A stretch of 64,000 nt of DNA from Prostheceraeus crozeri (lineage: Eukaryota > Platyhelminthes > Polycladida > Euryleptidae), in the NCBI GenBank assembly GCA_907163375.1, contig CAJQUW010014305.1, positions 1 through 64,000 of the forward strand, given 5' to 3'. The first letter of the stretch is position 1; every line of letters starts with the position of its first letter. The translations under genes and the position numbers were made by a program. A model generated the notes under the pieces. The model was given only the letters and a program-made list of their open reading frames with translations, was not told the DNA's origin and searched no databases. Positions 1-9,197 of this stretch are shown here, in pieces.

Positions 1-1378
1 AATCTCGAGCCGTTATTCTCAATCCCTTGATTTTTCGAGACACGGGGCTAAGCGCAATCCCACGGGATCCCGGGATCTCGATCGAATTTAGATATGCTAG
101 TATATGCTTTTAATCATTAAGGCTTCAAGAAATATTTCAAAAGACGATACGTGCTTGTAAAATGTATATCTTTCAACGTGAACTAAACAAACACCATCTT
201 CACAATCATGAAATAAGAAGTAAAATGAAGTCTATTTTGTTAAAATTTGGATTGAAATATTAGCTGACTATCGCCCATTTTGTCTTCTTCGAGACGTCCT
301 GGCAACGGTTACGTCAGGTATCAGATTGTACATTCCTTAGAGAACATATCGCATTGTTGACATAACTCTGACCACTGGGGTCGCATTTGCGATGAACGAA
401 ACGTTGTCTTCGGCACAACAAAGAGGATACAACTGCAAATGCCTTTGTCGATAACCAATGATTTCTCACTTTGTCTTTCTCCAAATGTCTTTCACCTGCC
501 AATTAATCACCGAGACACAATTCGTTGTCGAGGTGTGAAAACCAACACGCGCACTGCATAGCAGTCCGGCGTGACCTGTCAATAAGCGAATTCGGGATGA
601 CTCACTGGTTTGATGACGGTTTCTTCGAACGGTTGTTCCTCAAAGAACCGCAAACCGCAAACCTAGCTCTGTCGAACGAGACGTGAACGGAGCCGTTAGT
701 CGCTTATTTTAAATCTCGTTTGTTTGATCTGACCTTCAGCTAATAATTAACCAAGTTTTTTCAGTTTTACAGAAGCAATACTAGTAGCAATGTCACAACA
801 CTGTTTATTTAGAGCGTCTGAACCTTTTGTGTCACGGCATTGATTAGCCCAGATTATCGCGCTGCTCCGCGCATTCATCCTAAGGGCCTCGACAACTAGG
901 AGTGTACATCGTGTGAACGAGGCTTAACCTGCTGTCTCGGCAAATACAGCACATTGGGCAATTTATCAAACTTGGAAATAAAAAATTTAGATCATTTTAC
1001 AAAAAAGCCTTTGACTCCTCTTAACGATGTCACGTAAAGGAACGCAGAGCCAATCTATATCAAAACATATCTCTCCGCGAAAATATCATCGACGATCTCG
1101 AAAACGTACAGTCCCAGGGATTTTGTAATCTCGGCAAGAGCCACGACAAAATGAATAAATATGGATACTATACAAGTTAATGAAATCAGCGAAAATAAAT
1201 AACTGGGTCACCATATTTGAACACTGACCCGGTGACCCGGCGGAAAATAGTGACGTAATTGATCCAGTGACCCGGTTCCATCGCTTCTATGAGATATTTC
1301 CAAAAAAGTGTGGGAGATTGATAAGTTTCGACAATCGATTCATGCGTAGGCCTACACAGGTTACCTTCTTTTTTTCAG
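1..1378. other. Upstream flank of the galectin gene; no exon assigned
   Basis: No convincing coding exon, RNA gene or repeat was found here. The first recognisable exon starts at 1379 in mid-domain and without a start codon, so the initiator ATG must lie in an unrecognised short exon in this stretch or before the window. Short open frames on both strands have no recognisable family. A TAGGCCTA word lies at 1347-1354, just before the splice acceptor. No TATA box could be tied to a transcript. Confidence 0.5.
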
Positions 1379-1461
1379 TCCGGAACTTTCACGCATCAAA
1401 TCCCGGGAGGTCTTCATCCTGGAGACTGCATCAGTGTCCGAGGCCAAAGTCGTGGAAGATG
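1379..1461 (+). CDS. Galectin-like gene, exon A (N-terminal strands of the domain)
   Basis: Seen: a pyrimidine-rich acceptor (poly-T then CAG at 1376-1378) precedes an open stretch reading S-G-T-F-T-H-Q-I-P-G-G-L-H-P-G-D-C-I-S-V, then R-G-Q-S-R-G-R, and ending at a GTAAAA donor. Known: I-P-G-G-L-x-x-G-x-x-I-x-V-x-G is the typical opening of a galectin domain, a beta-sandwich that often binds beta-galactosides. The exon ends two bases into a codon, and exon B supplies the one missing base (TG plus C gives Cys). A longer open frame from 1267 reads this stretch in a different frame and is a shadow. The start codon is upstream and not identified. An alternative would be a pseudogene, but both splice phases are consistent. 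Confidence 0.82.
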
Positions 1462-1521
1462 GTAAAATCTTACAATTTTGATGGATATTCATCAAACTAA
1501 ATTATTGACTTTGTCTTTCAG
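1462..1521 (+). other. 60-nt intron between galectin exons A and B
   Basis: The donor is GTAAAATC and the acceptor TTTGTCTTTCAG. At 60 nt this is close to the minimum size for an animal spliceosomal intron, and it sits beside an intron almost a thousand times longer. The phase is 2. Confidence 0.8.
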
Positions 1522-1720
1522 CTTCATATTCAATCTCATGAATAAGAAAGAACCCGGTTATCACCCGTTTTCGTACATTTATTTTTCTGATGGTCAATGG
1601 CATACCAAGAGTGTCGATGAGGAAGGTTTTCGAGTTACCAACACTGGACAGTCTGATGTTATGTTCAGTCCTGGCGAATCATTCTTCTTCCAAGTGAAAT
1701 TAGAAGAAGAATTCCTTTCT
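1522..1720 (+). CDS. Galectin-like gene, exon B (central strands of the domain)
   Basis: Seen: after the acceptor the frame reads F-I-F-N-L-M-N-K-K-E and later D-V-M-F-S-P-G-E-S-F-F-F-Q-V-K-L-E-E-E-F, ending at a strong GTGAGT donor on a codon boundary (phase 0). Known: galectins have F-x-x-N-L followed about 40 residues later by F-x-P-G-x-x-F-x-x-x-I. The usual sugar-contacting signature (H-x-N-P-R, then a conserved Trp near W-x-x-E) is not visible; its place holds Y-I-Y-F-S-D and E-G-F-R. Inference: this is a divergent galectin fold that may bind no galactoside or a different ligand. The reading frame continues without stop for six codons past the donor, so the splice was chosen by the GTGAGT consensus and the phase match to 57261. 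Confidence 0.85.
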
Positions 1721-3137
1721 GTGAGTAAATCCTACTAAGTTGACTAAGGAAATTTCAGAACTCCTAATGATCATACTCATAGAGCATGTATAGTAGCAGT
1801 TCATCATGTGATAGCAGTTTCGGTTTCATTCATAATCAAAAACAGTGATGATAATCAACTTTCTGTCAATTCAGTCCACAAAAAACTTGATTTGAATTAG
1901 CCCCTTTCTTTACCAAGAAAAAAGAGAACGATTCTTGCCCTCCACCAAGCAACTTGCGATATATTTGCCATAAAATGCTGCTTCATAAAATTATTTTCCG
2001 GCTGTGGATTAAGAAGTCAAAATTAAGCAATAATACAAATTACGCTTTATGTTATATTTCGGACTGATAAAAAAAGTTTGTTGCGTATCAGTGTGATTCA
2101 TCGATTAAAACAAGTGTGAATATCTCTCCGTAAACATAATCATAGAGCCAATGATTACGATCAACTTTGAGATATTCACGTAGGCCTAACTGGGTTCACA
2201 ATGTTATTCAGAAAAAAAGACGACTCATCTTTTTGAATCGTGAAATCATACTTAAGTAAAATCCAATTCTAGCCATAGAAATCCGACACTGGAATCCGAC
2301 GTTGCCATAGCAGCTGAAATTGCCATCAACAAACAGCTGCTTTTCAATAAAGTGCAAAGCGAAAAGTCGGGGGCCGGTTGCACAAACAGCATAAAATGTT
2401 ATTATCTTAAGTTAGAATAATTTCAGTTGCAGAACACGATATTATATCAATTTATCTTAAAATCATTTTATCTCCGTTGCACCATGCCGATCATATTCTA
2501 AGATTTTAAGATTTTATATTTTAAGATAAAATGATTTTATCTTTAGAGCAATCCTAAGTTAAATTAATGCGATTTTAAGTTAAAATATGTCAGTTGCACT
2601 AAAGATAGAATCAATTGATATTATTTTATTTCCTCTTCTAACTTAATATCAATAAGGGGCACTTTTAAATACTTATCTCTGTCAATTTAAAGCAACAATG
2701 TAGACATAACTAATCTATCATGTGTGATTATGATTTTATAAACATTGAATAGGCTATTAGAAAACTGTCATTAACTATGATTTTATCAATGGTAGAGTGA
2801 AGAACTATAAGTTTAGTAGCCTACTAATAGCACATGCAAATAGTAGAATTATATGTATATTATTGAATCACAGTAAGCCTAATTCTTTGTTAAGCCCATG
2901 CAACATGTATAATCCCATCATTTGTATTCACATCCTTACAGTCCCAGATGTAAGCTATCTAGGCCTACCTTTTAAGACAAAGAACAACATTCTTTCTAAC
3001 AAATAATTATAATGCTATAACATATGAGGTGTTTAGCTGAGTGTTTAAGCTGCTGAATATGCTAAATATAACCACCACGTTCACATGTGCACAATCAATA
3101 CATTCGGCGATAGGAATAATCACTCTCCGTAATTATA

Positions 3138-3743
3138 TTATCTTCGATCTCCGCCGTTTCTTCTGTTGTTCCGGTACAAGCTGGTTTTGCTCTGCAAAGA
3201 CGTTTTCTTCATCTTCGCATTTTCTATCTTCAGATCCAACAAAATCAGTTCTTTTTCGTGCCATTCTTCACTTTGACGAAATAGAGGCGACTTCAGCTCA
3301 TGCTTCGGTTTCATGCGTTTGAGTTTTGGAGGCGCATTTTTGTCATTATCATCACCATCGTTGCCATCCATTATAGATGAATCCATAAGGGAGCCGACAC
3401 CTTGAATCTTTGGATTGTCATTGCCAATTATGTCAAGAAATAAATGTGTCATGGGAGATAATGGAGGCGGAGGTGTGCCACCACCAGTGCGATTCAGGGT
3501 TCTTCTATAGTTAAAATTATTTTTCAATTTTTCACTTTTCAAATATATGAACTTTCTCTTAACATCTTCCACATCTCGATTTAGATTATTGACGATTTGA
3601 TCCCATAATTTATTCTCTTCTTCTTTTGTCACTGATGCACTGAACTTGCCGAACAGTCTTGGATAATGAGCAGTCATCTCGTCGAATAGCAAACTAATTT
3701 CGGTCTCACTCCAGCTCTTTCGTCTTCTTTCATTGCCAGCCAT
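3138..3743 (-). CDS. Harbinger Myb/SANT-like DNA-binding protein (201 aa)
   Basis: Seen: an uninterrupted 201-residue frame. Residues about 5-95 carry the Myb/SANT-like trihelix of Harbinger accessory proteins and NAIF1-type host proteins: K-S-W-S-E-T-E near the start, Y-P-R-L-F-G-K-F, K-L-W-D-Q-I-V-N-N-L-N, then V-K-R-K-F-I-Y-L-K-S-E-K-L-K. A Gly/Pro-rich linker follows, then a charged C-terminal half with K-R-M-K-P-K, a possible nuclear signal. Known: in Harbinger elements this protein carries the transposase to the nucleus and to the subterminal repeats. Odd: this frame is intact while the partner transposase is decayed. It may persist by chance, or because it was the last functional part. 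Confidence 0.72.
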   Translation of the reverse strand: MAGNERRRKSWSETEISLLFDEMTAHYPRLFGKFSASVTKEEENKLWDQIVNNLNRDVEDVKRKFIYLKSEKLKNNFNYRRTLNRTGGGTPPPPLSPMTHLFLDIIGNDNPKIQGVGSLMDSSIMDGNDGDDNDKNAPPKLKRMKPKHELKSPLFRQSEEWHEKELILLDLKIENAKMKKTSLQSKTSLYRNNRRNGGDRR

Positions 3744-3944
3744 TTCAAATCACAAATCACAATTATTGCTGCGTGTGAAAAAAGAGAGCGTGCGACGTCA
3801 GCCAACAACAGAGGTCTTAGCATAAGAAATGGTTGCTTGTATTGATCATCTAGGTTCATTCTTCCTCAGTCAAGGTCATTGCGATGTCGTATGTGATAGA
3901 CCGGAAAACTTATCTTTCTTTGAACAGAAACACTTGCGAAAAGT

Positions 3945-4602
3945 TACCAGTCCTATTGATGGGACACAAATATCAACTTTTCCAAATTCATGAAATCTCA
4001 TCAGACTTAGTTACATTGGATTTAGAATATACTTCATCTGTCACTGAGTGACAGTACAGCACCACTGAGAAGTCTTACCTGAACCATGAGATGAAGGACT
4101 GGTCCCTTGGATACTCAGTTAGAATACAAGGTACAGCTGTGATCATGAACCTCGTGGTATTGTTGTCTACAGACAAATGACGAGCAGTTGTCTAATTCTG
4201 AGGCTGTAAATGTTCTGCATATCAGATAAGAGGAGTTTTACACACTCAGCGCGTGGTGAGACTACCCCTAAGAACAAGAGAAGATCGCTGACGATGCAAC
4301 ACTTCCGGGTGTCAACAACAGAAATGTGGTGGGGGGGAGAATAGAAGTACCCAACGGTTCAATTACTTTCATCAATCTGCGAGATGTTCGGTTGAGAGAC
4401 TATTTGGCTTGTTTGAATCATCTTCTTGTAAACTCACGTAAAACTGCCAAAATCATAACAGCGTGTACTGTTTTCCATAACTTTGCTATTTTGAATGGCG
4501 AAAATGGTTATCTCAATAATGCTAGCGAAGAAGATCCAATTTCTGGGGAAATAACATCCCATCAGGTAGAAGAAAGTGATAGTGTTTCTAGAACACAACA
4601 TG

Positions 4603-4603
<1 letters not shown>
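3945..4603 (+). pseudogene. Harbinger (HARBI1-like) transposase remnant
   Basis: Two separated pieces are recognisable. Around 3953-3995 a frame reads P-I-D-G-T-Q-I-S-T-F, matching the first catalytic Asp block (G-x-I-D-G-T) of PIF/Harbinger DDE nucleases, and stops soon after. From 4326 to 4603 a frame reads R-L-R-D-Y-L-A-C-L and I-I-T-A-C-T-V-F-H-N-F-A-I-L-N, matching the conserved A-C-x-x-L-H-N block near the transposase C-terminus. The stretch between is out of frame and shortened, so this is a dead gene. The frame runs into the TA repeat and Penelope insertion at about 4606-4661. Confidence 0.72.

Positions 4604-4605
<2 letters not shown>

Positions 4606-4660
<55 letters not shown>
4606..4660. 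repeat. (TA)n microsatellite
   Basis: About 55 bp of uninterrupted TA dinucleotide directly abuts the left arm of the Penelope-like element. A shorter TA run (6200-6214) lies beyond its right arm. It may be the target that was invaded, or a tail generated at insertion. Confidence 0.95.
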
Positions 4661-4662
<2 letters not shown>

Positions 4663-4691
4663 AAAAATGATCCCCAAAGAAAATACAGTAT

Positions 4692-4752
4692 CAAATAAAA
4701 TCCCCGACCGGTTTCGCTTCATTCTCAGAAGCTTGTCAAGGGAATGATTTAT
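4692..4752 (-). ncRNA. Hammerhead-like ribozyme motif A (left Penelope arm)
   Basis: On the minus strand: helix I strand AUUCCC, core UUGACAA, helix II GCUUC/GAAGC (5 perfect pairs), GAAAC, a 2-bp helix III with a CG loop, GUC, then GGGGAU closing helix I. The layout matches the small hammerheads known from Penelope-like elements. The canonical core C3 and G8 are replaced by U and A, which could still pair with each other. Activity is an inference. Confidence 0.55.
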
Positions 4753-5072
4753 TAATTAAATCTATGTATATACATAAAATTCAAACTGAAATAGCATTCA
4801 GCGCAGGTTTCAGCAACTCAATGATACGGCGTTCCATAGCTTCCCTATCAACCTTGGTTTTTGACGCTGACATCTGATAGAGAGGAGCAGCCTCAAATTT
4901 CTTTGATAATGAACTCCCACAAGAATGTACGTAATCTTTGAGGATGTTTATGATCATGAGAGTGCAACTTTTGTAAGGAATAATTGGATTCGCTATATAG
5001 GTAGATGATTGCTTCATTTTATGGAACAACAAATATGGCAGTATAACAGAATTTAATAACATTTTAAATAGA

Positions 5073-6045
5073 TTGAACAATAATATAAAATTTACCCTAG
5101 AATGTAAAACTGATTGCATAAATTTCTTAGATGTCCACTTATATAAATCTAATAATAAGTTAGAAACTGATATTCATCGTAAAGTAACTGACAGTCGTAC
5201 ATATGTTCCTTTTAACTCAGGTCATCGTAAACATGTTTTGGTAAATATACCTTTTACTTTAGCTACGCGCATTTATAGGATCGTCTCTGATGAATGTCAT
5301 CAAAAGAAACAACTTTGCGAATTGAAGCATGCTCTCATGAGATTAAATTATCCGGAATCACTAATCGATCGCCAAGTTGAACGTGCCACAAACGTACTTA
5401 ATGCCAGACCTAGTGACAGAAACACGTCTGCTATCAATGATGACGTTATTCCTTTTGTATGCACCTTTAATAAAACAATCCAAATCTATATTCGAAGGTG
5501 GTCGTTCCAGCCTATAACAGTCTTAGATTAATGGAACCCTGTAAGCAGACTAGAATGGTTCGGTCTTTCAGGCAACCTAGGTCCCTCCTGAATATCTTAA
5601 GTAATAACAATAGAAGAACTATAACTGGGATTACTAAGTGTGAAGAACCTAGGTGCGGTTGCTGTGATATCTTAGTAACGGGAAAAACCATCCAACAATT
5701 GGTAATTGCGAAAGAAACGTTGAGGCAAAGCGTAATCTCAGTTGTACTTCGAAGAATGTTATTTATTTCATTAGGTGCCTAGGTTGCCAAGAATTCTATA
5801 TAGGTCAGACCGGAGATATTTTCAGGAACAGGCTCACAGTACATAGGCAGCAAATGTTTCGTCCAGAGTACAGGATCTTAGGCATGAGCAAGCACATAGC
5901 TTCTTGTGGGAGTTCATCATCAAAGAAATTTGAGGCTGCTCCTCTCTATCAGATGTCAGCGTCAAAAACCAAGGTTGATAGGGAAGCTATGGAACGCCGT
6001 ATCACTGAGTTGCTGAAACCTGCGCTGAATGCTATTTCAGTTTGA
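5073..6045 (+). pseudogene. Penelope RT C-terminus, linker and GIY-YIG endonuclease remnant
   Basis: Seen in order: 5085-5400 reads I-N-F-L-D-V-H-L-Y-K, H-R-K-V-T-D-S-R-T-Y-V-P, N-S-G-H-R-K-H-V-L and A-T-R-I-Y-R-I-V-S-D-E, the thumb-side motifs of Penelope RTs. About 5560-5670 reads a Cys-containing linker (K-C-E-E-P-R-C-G-C-C) typical of the family. From about 5758, Y-F-I-R-C-L-G-C-Q-E-F-Y-I-G-Q-T begins the GIY-YIG domain (here Y-F-I and Y-I-G), followed by R-N-R-L-T-V-H-R. The protein ends L-L-K-P-A-L-N-A-I-S-V at 6042. At least two frame changes separate the parts and the palm motifs are missing, so it is non-functional. Confidence 0.8.
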
Positions 6046-6072
6046 ATTTTATGTATATACATAGATTTAATT

Positions 6073-6132
6073 AATAAATCATTCCCTTGACAAGCTTCTG
6101 AGAATGAAGTGAAACCGGTCGGGGATTTATTT
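6073..6132 (+). ncRNA. Hammerhead-like ribozyme motif B (right Penelope arm)
   Basis: This is the inverted partner of motif A: AUUCCC, core UUGACAA, helix II GCUUC/GAAGU (one G-U pair), GAAAC-CG-GUC, then GGGGAU. Compared with motif A there is one substitution in helix II, which keeps pairing through a wobble. The predicted cleavage site follows GUC at about 6120. Confidence 0.55.
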
Positions 6133-6209
6133 GATACTGTGTTTTCTTTGGGGATCATTTTTGGATATAATTCAAGCATTTTGATTTGTCTTATTTAGTT
6201 TATATATAT

Positions 6210-6580
6210 ATATATCAATGAGCATTTCTGAAGGGACAATGATTAGTAGGTCCCTATGTTTTGGAATATACTCACAGCGATATATTTGGCATTTTGTTTT
6301 ATTTCTTTCTGTCTTGTTGGTTGTACTGCACGCACGTGGAATTGAGAAAGATTAACAATCGAAACCGGTCTTCCACAATCTATCGTTCTTACTGTCTCCT
6401 GTAGATATTAGTGGTCGTCAGGTCGGTGTGGAGATCTCTTTTAAATAGATAGCAATATCTATTTATATACATTTATACATATATATCAATGAGCATTTCT
6501 GAAGGGACAATGATCAGTAGGTCCCTATGTTTTGGAATATACTCACAGCGATATATTTGGCATTTTATTTTATTTTTTTC
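6210..6580 (+). repeat. 271-bp tandem unit (about 1.4 copies), retrozyme-like
   Basis: Seen: a roughly 95-bp block starting ATATATCAATGAGC at 6210 recurs at 6481 with only about two differences, so the period is 271 bp. The 176 bp between the copies contains hammerhead-like motif C. Known: animal retrozymes and related non-autonomous elements are tandem units of a few hundred bp with one hammerhead per unit, processed as RNA circles. No coding capacity is seen. It lies just right of Penelope element 1, so it could instead be a terminal-repeat remnant of another Penelope. Confidence 0.6.
6335..6378 (+). ncRNA. Hammerhead-like ribozyme motif C (in the 271-bp unit)
   Basis: Helix I GUGGAA/UUCCAC (6 pairs), core UUGAGAA with one extra A, helix II GAUU/AAUC, GAAAC-CG-GUC. 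It again has U in place of core C3 and A in place of G8, as in motifs A and B, but with unrelated stems and so independent evidence for the variant core. Confidence 0.55.
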
Positions 6581-7834
6581 AAAATTGAGGTAATTTTTGT
6601 ATTAAAACGAACTGTTATTTTTATCATGTAGCCTACTTGCATAATTGTATTTAGATCTACCAATCAAATTACTGCTCACCGTTACATTAAAAGAATGTAG
6701 ATTTTCTTCATTGATATATTTAGAAAGCCCGAAATAATTGCTATATTTCATCTCAATCACTAAACGTAATTTAACTTACATATATGCTTTGTAGTACCTT
6801 TCCTCATCGCTTCACTGAAATGGTCTATTGGATAACTTCACATTTCATAAACATGTTGATGATATCATCACACATCTTATCCACCCAACTCAATTCGACC
6901 CATTCCCGTCATTAACTTGTAAATTCCTCACAAATTCATTCATTAAGTAATCAGTTATGACGGAGTTCTACAATACCGCAAAATAAATTCACTCATCAGA
7001 AATTTGCACGACCATATTACGTCGCGTGCGCTCCAAATTCTCCAATTGTATTGGCTCTCATTTGTCCACGTCAGTGACACACACGAATGTACTTAAAAAT
7101 AATATCTGCTGTTTCATGTTAGTGCAACGATATTATCTTATCTCGAGATAAAATCATTTTATCTGTCTATTTCTGCAATCGAACGATTCTAAGTTAGAAT
7201 CCTATTAACTTAGGGCAACCATATTATTTTATCTCCTAAAAGATAAAATAGAATTAAGATAAAATCCCCTGAGTTTAGTGCAACCGGCCCCGGATTTCTA
7301 ACCATTTATATCTTGATATTCAACACAATGATTTTTGCTGGCCATAGACTGTATTCTGTTAGTTAATAGAATTCTATTAGCTTAGACCAGCATGTAGTCT
7401 ACTTTACAGATTCACATCGCGTGTTAATGAAACAGGGTATTGACTAAAATTGATAGGTCAACAATACACGAAAATTTAGCCAAGATGGAAAATGAAGTTC
7501 TCAATTCTTTGTGTGTACTTGAATCATAATTCTGTCCATGACATTTCCTTGGTAATCAGTTTGATTTCCTTTACGATTGAATATTTTTAATATTCTCATC
7601 AGAGGATTTTAATTCTATTTTATATCGAATTAGTTTCAGGCCACTTAAAACCTTACTGCGCACATAGAGACGCCGGACCTCACACACCAATTTTTCTTGC
7701 TTAACTTCTCTATTGCAACAGCTATTTGCTATGTGATGTTCTGTTACTTCGTCATTGAGCATTAGACCTTTTCAAATACATTAGCATTTTGACTCCCAAT
7801 TTTAATCAATTTTTTATTCTGTGTTATAATAATA

Positions 7835-8560
7835 TTAATAATAATTGACGTTTATTGAAGTGAAGGCCTCAATATTGATAATCGTGAGGCTAAGACATGC
7901 AATTACAGGAAGGCAACATAAAATACAAAAATTAAATTAACAATGAAATAACAAGTTAGAAATTAATGAACGAGCATTTATACATGTGAATAGAGTGTTA
8001 ACGAATGAAACCGCTGTTAAACAGTCGAATCATATTGGATTAGTGAGAATTACAGACAGGCATAAGCAATTTAGCAAAATAAGGCAGTTTGTGGGGTGAA
8101 AGATGGTACAAAGGATGTTGAGGATCATTTAAAAACATGTTGAACAAATCAAAACCAATTAAAGTTCGTCGATAATGCAAAGGAATGATTAGGTTGAAAG
8201 GTGAATGTCTTACGTAATATAAATATAAATCAATAAATTCAATGTACAATGGACTTGTTCAGTCCATTGTACATTGAATTTATTGATTTATATTTATATT
8301 GCAAAGGAATGAAGTTACAACCACTTGAAGTACCACAAATAATTCGATGTGAACGATCCTGTAAATTTCTAAACAATCACTTTTTGTTTTGTTCAAACCA
8401 ACAAACAAAGGCGCTGCATAGTCCAAAACAGAACTGATGTAGTTATTGTACACAGTAACCAAGTCACGTGTATTGAGAAAAGGCTTCAATGAGACGTGAG
8501 GACACTTTTTTCGAAATAGCAGAAACATGATCATTCCATGAGAAATAGTTTTGTGCAACT
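7835..8560 (-). mobile_element. CR1/L2-like LINE 3' fragment
   Basis: Seen on the minus strand: a frame at 8280-8558 reads L-N-T-R-D-L-V-T-V-Y-N-N-Y-I-S-S-V-L-D-Y-A-A-P-L, the post-RT motif of CR1/L2-type LINEs (I-Y-x-x-x-I-R-S-x-L-E-Y-A). A frame at 8040-8249 reads I-P-L-H-Y-R-R-T-L-I-G-F-D-L-F and H-P-L-Y-H-L, matching the protein's last part. An ATT-rich simple tail at about 7835-7850 marks the 3' end. The 5' four-fifths, including APE and the RT palm, is missing. The fragment is interrupted by a palindrome at 8216-8300. Confidence 0.68.
8216..8300. repeat. Perfect 40-bp palindrome with 5-nt loop
   Basis: Arms 8216-8255 and 8261-8300 are exact reverse complements over 40 bp, around TGTTC. 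The word GCAAAGGAATGA occurs both left of the structure (8177-8188) and immediately right of it (8301-8312). That pattern suggests template switching inside the LINE fragment rather than an inserted element. Confidence 0.93.
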
Positions 8561-9197
8561 ATAACGTTTATGCGCTCAGAATGGCCGCACGTCCCCAGGG
8601 ATTTCACTTGCATATGGTGCAAGATCGATAACGTCTTCATATAAACAGGCTATCTAGGGGCCGCAATTATCAAACATTGTAGCAAACACGCTGCTGATTC
8701 ATTGCAAGTTGCTTTTCAGTCTGTCTAAAAAGGAAATGCATCACTGCATGCATCACTGTTTGGCTTTTTGCGATGAATGGTCATCTGCTCTTATGTATCT
8801 AAACCAAATGAAACTGGAATTCTTTTGTCATTCAGCATCACAGTGCTAAAGTATCTGAACGGGATAATAGAAAACCACAGACCATCCTCGATTTTAACTC
8901 GTGCAGGGGTGTAGCTGATACAATAGATCAGATAGTGGCGAACTACGTGCTCGAACAGCAAGGCTTCATCTTCTTGATACTGCCGCTTTGAATTCCTATA
9001 CTATTTGGACCAAAATTATCCGCCTTGGAAATCCGGGGGAAATTTCAAACGAAATGTAGTCGACAGGGTGGTGGTTCCAGTTTTGTTCCACAAAAAACCA
9101 AGTGAAAGCACAATGATTTCGGTGCAATATCTTAGCTTTAAAAAACCATTCACAAGATCTATATAATGACTGCTCTCAGTTTAATAGTGATGCATAT
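8561..9197. other. Intron sequence without recognised features
   Basis: No coding potential, terminal repeats or known family was seen in this stretch. Confidence 0.5.

Larger units (their letters stand above)
4661..6164. mobile_element. Penelope-like element 1 with inverted terminal arms
   Basis: Seen: the first and last roughly 263 bp (4661-4923 and 5902-6164) are inverted copies of each other with only scattered differences. Between them lie the end of a reverse transcriptase and a linker, and the right arm includes the end of a GIY-YIG endonuclease. Known: Penelope-like elements encode RT plus GIY-YIG and commonly carry an inverted partial copy of their 3' region at the 5' end, giving this geometry. 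The element is strongly 5'-truncated; most of the RT is absent. Each arm holds a hammerhead-like motif. It sits inside the Harbinger element. Confidence 0.82.
2371..7290. mobile_element. PIF/Harbinger DNA transposon, 4.9 kb, with internal insertions
   Basis: Seen: short terminal inverted repeats (GGGCCGGTTGCAC at 2371 and its complement ending at 7290), flanked by a candidate 3-bp target duplication CGG (2368-2370 and 7291-7293). Subterminal zones (about 2371-2660 and 7120-7290) are full of repeated AAGATAAAAT and GTTGCA words in both orientations, as expected of transposase or Myb-like binding arrays. Inside are a minus-strand Myb/SANT-like gene and a plus-strand transposase remnant, the two-gene layout of animal Harbinger elements. 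A Penelope-like element, a TA microsatellite and a hammerhead-bearing repeat have since landed inside. Without those insertions the element would be about 3 kb. Confidence 0.78.

Noticed and set aside
290-315. Possible RFX X-box (right half GGCAAC) as a promoter of the galectin gene
   Set aside because: The left half-site is poor and there is no transcript start to anchor it.
1267-1500. 77-codon frame as the first exon of the host gene
   Set aside because: It crosses the exon A acceptor and donor in a different frame from the galectin reading.
4434-4694. Frame with a long I-Y repeat
   Set aside because: Produced by the (TA)n microsatellite.
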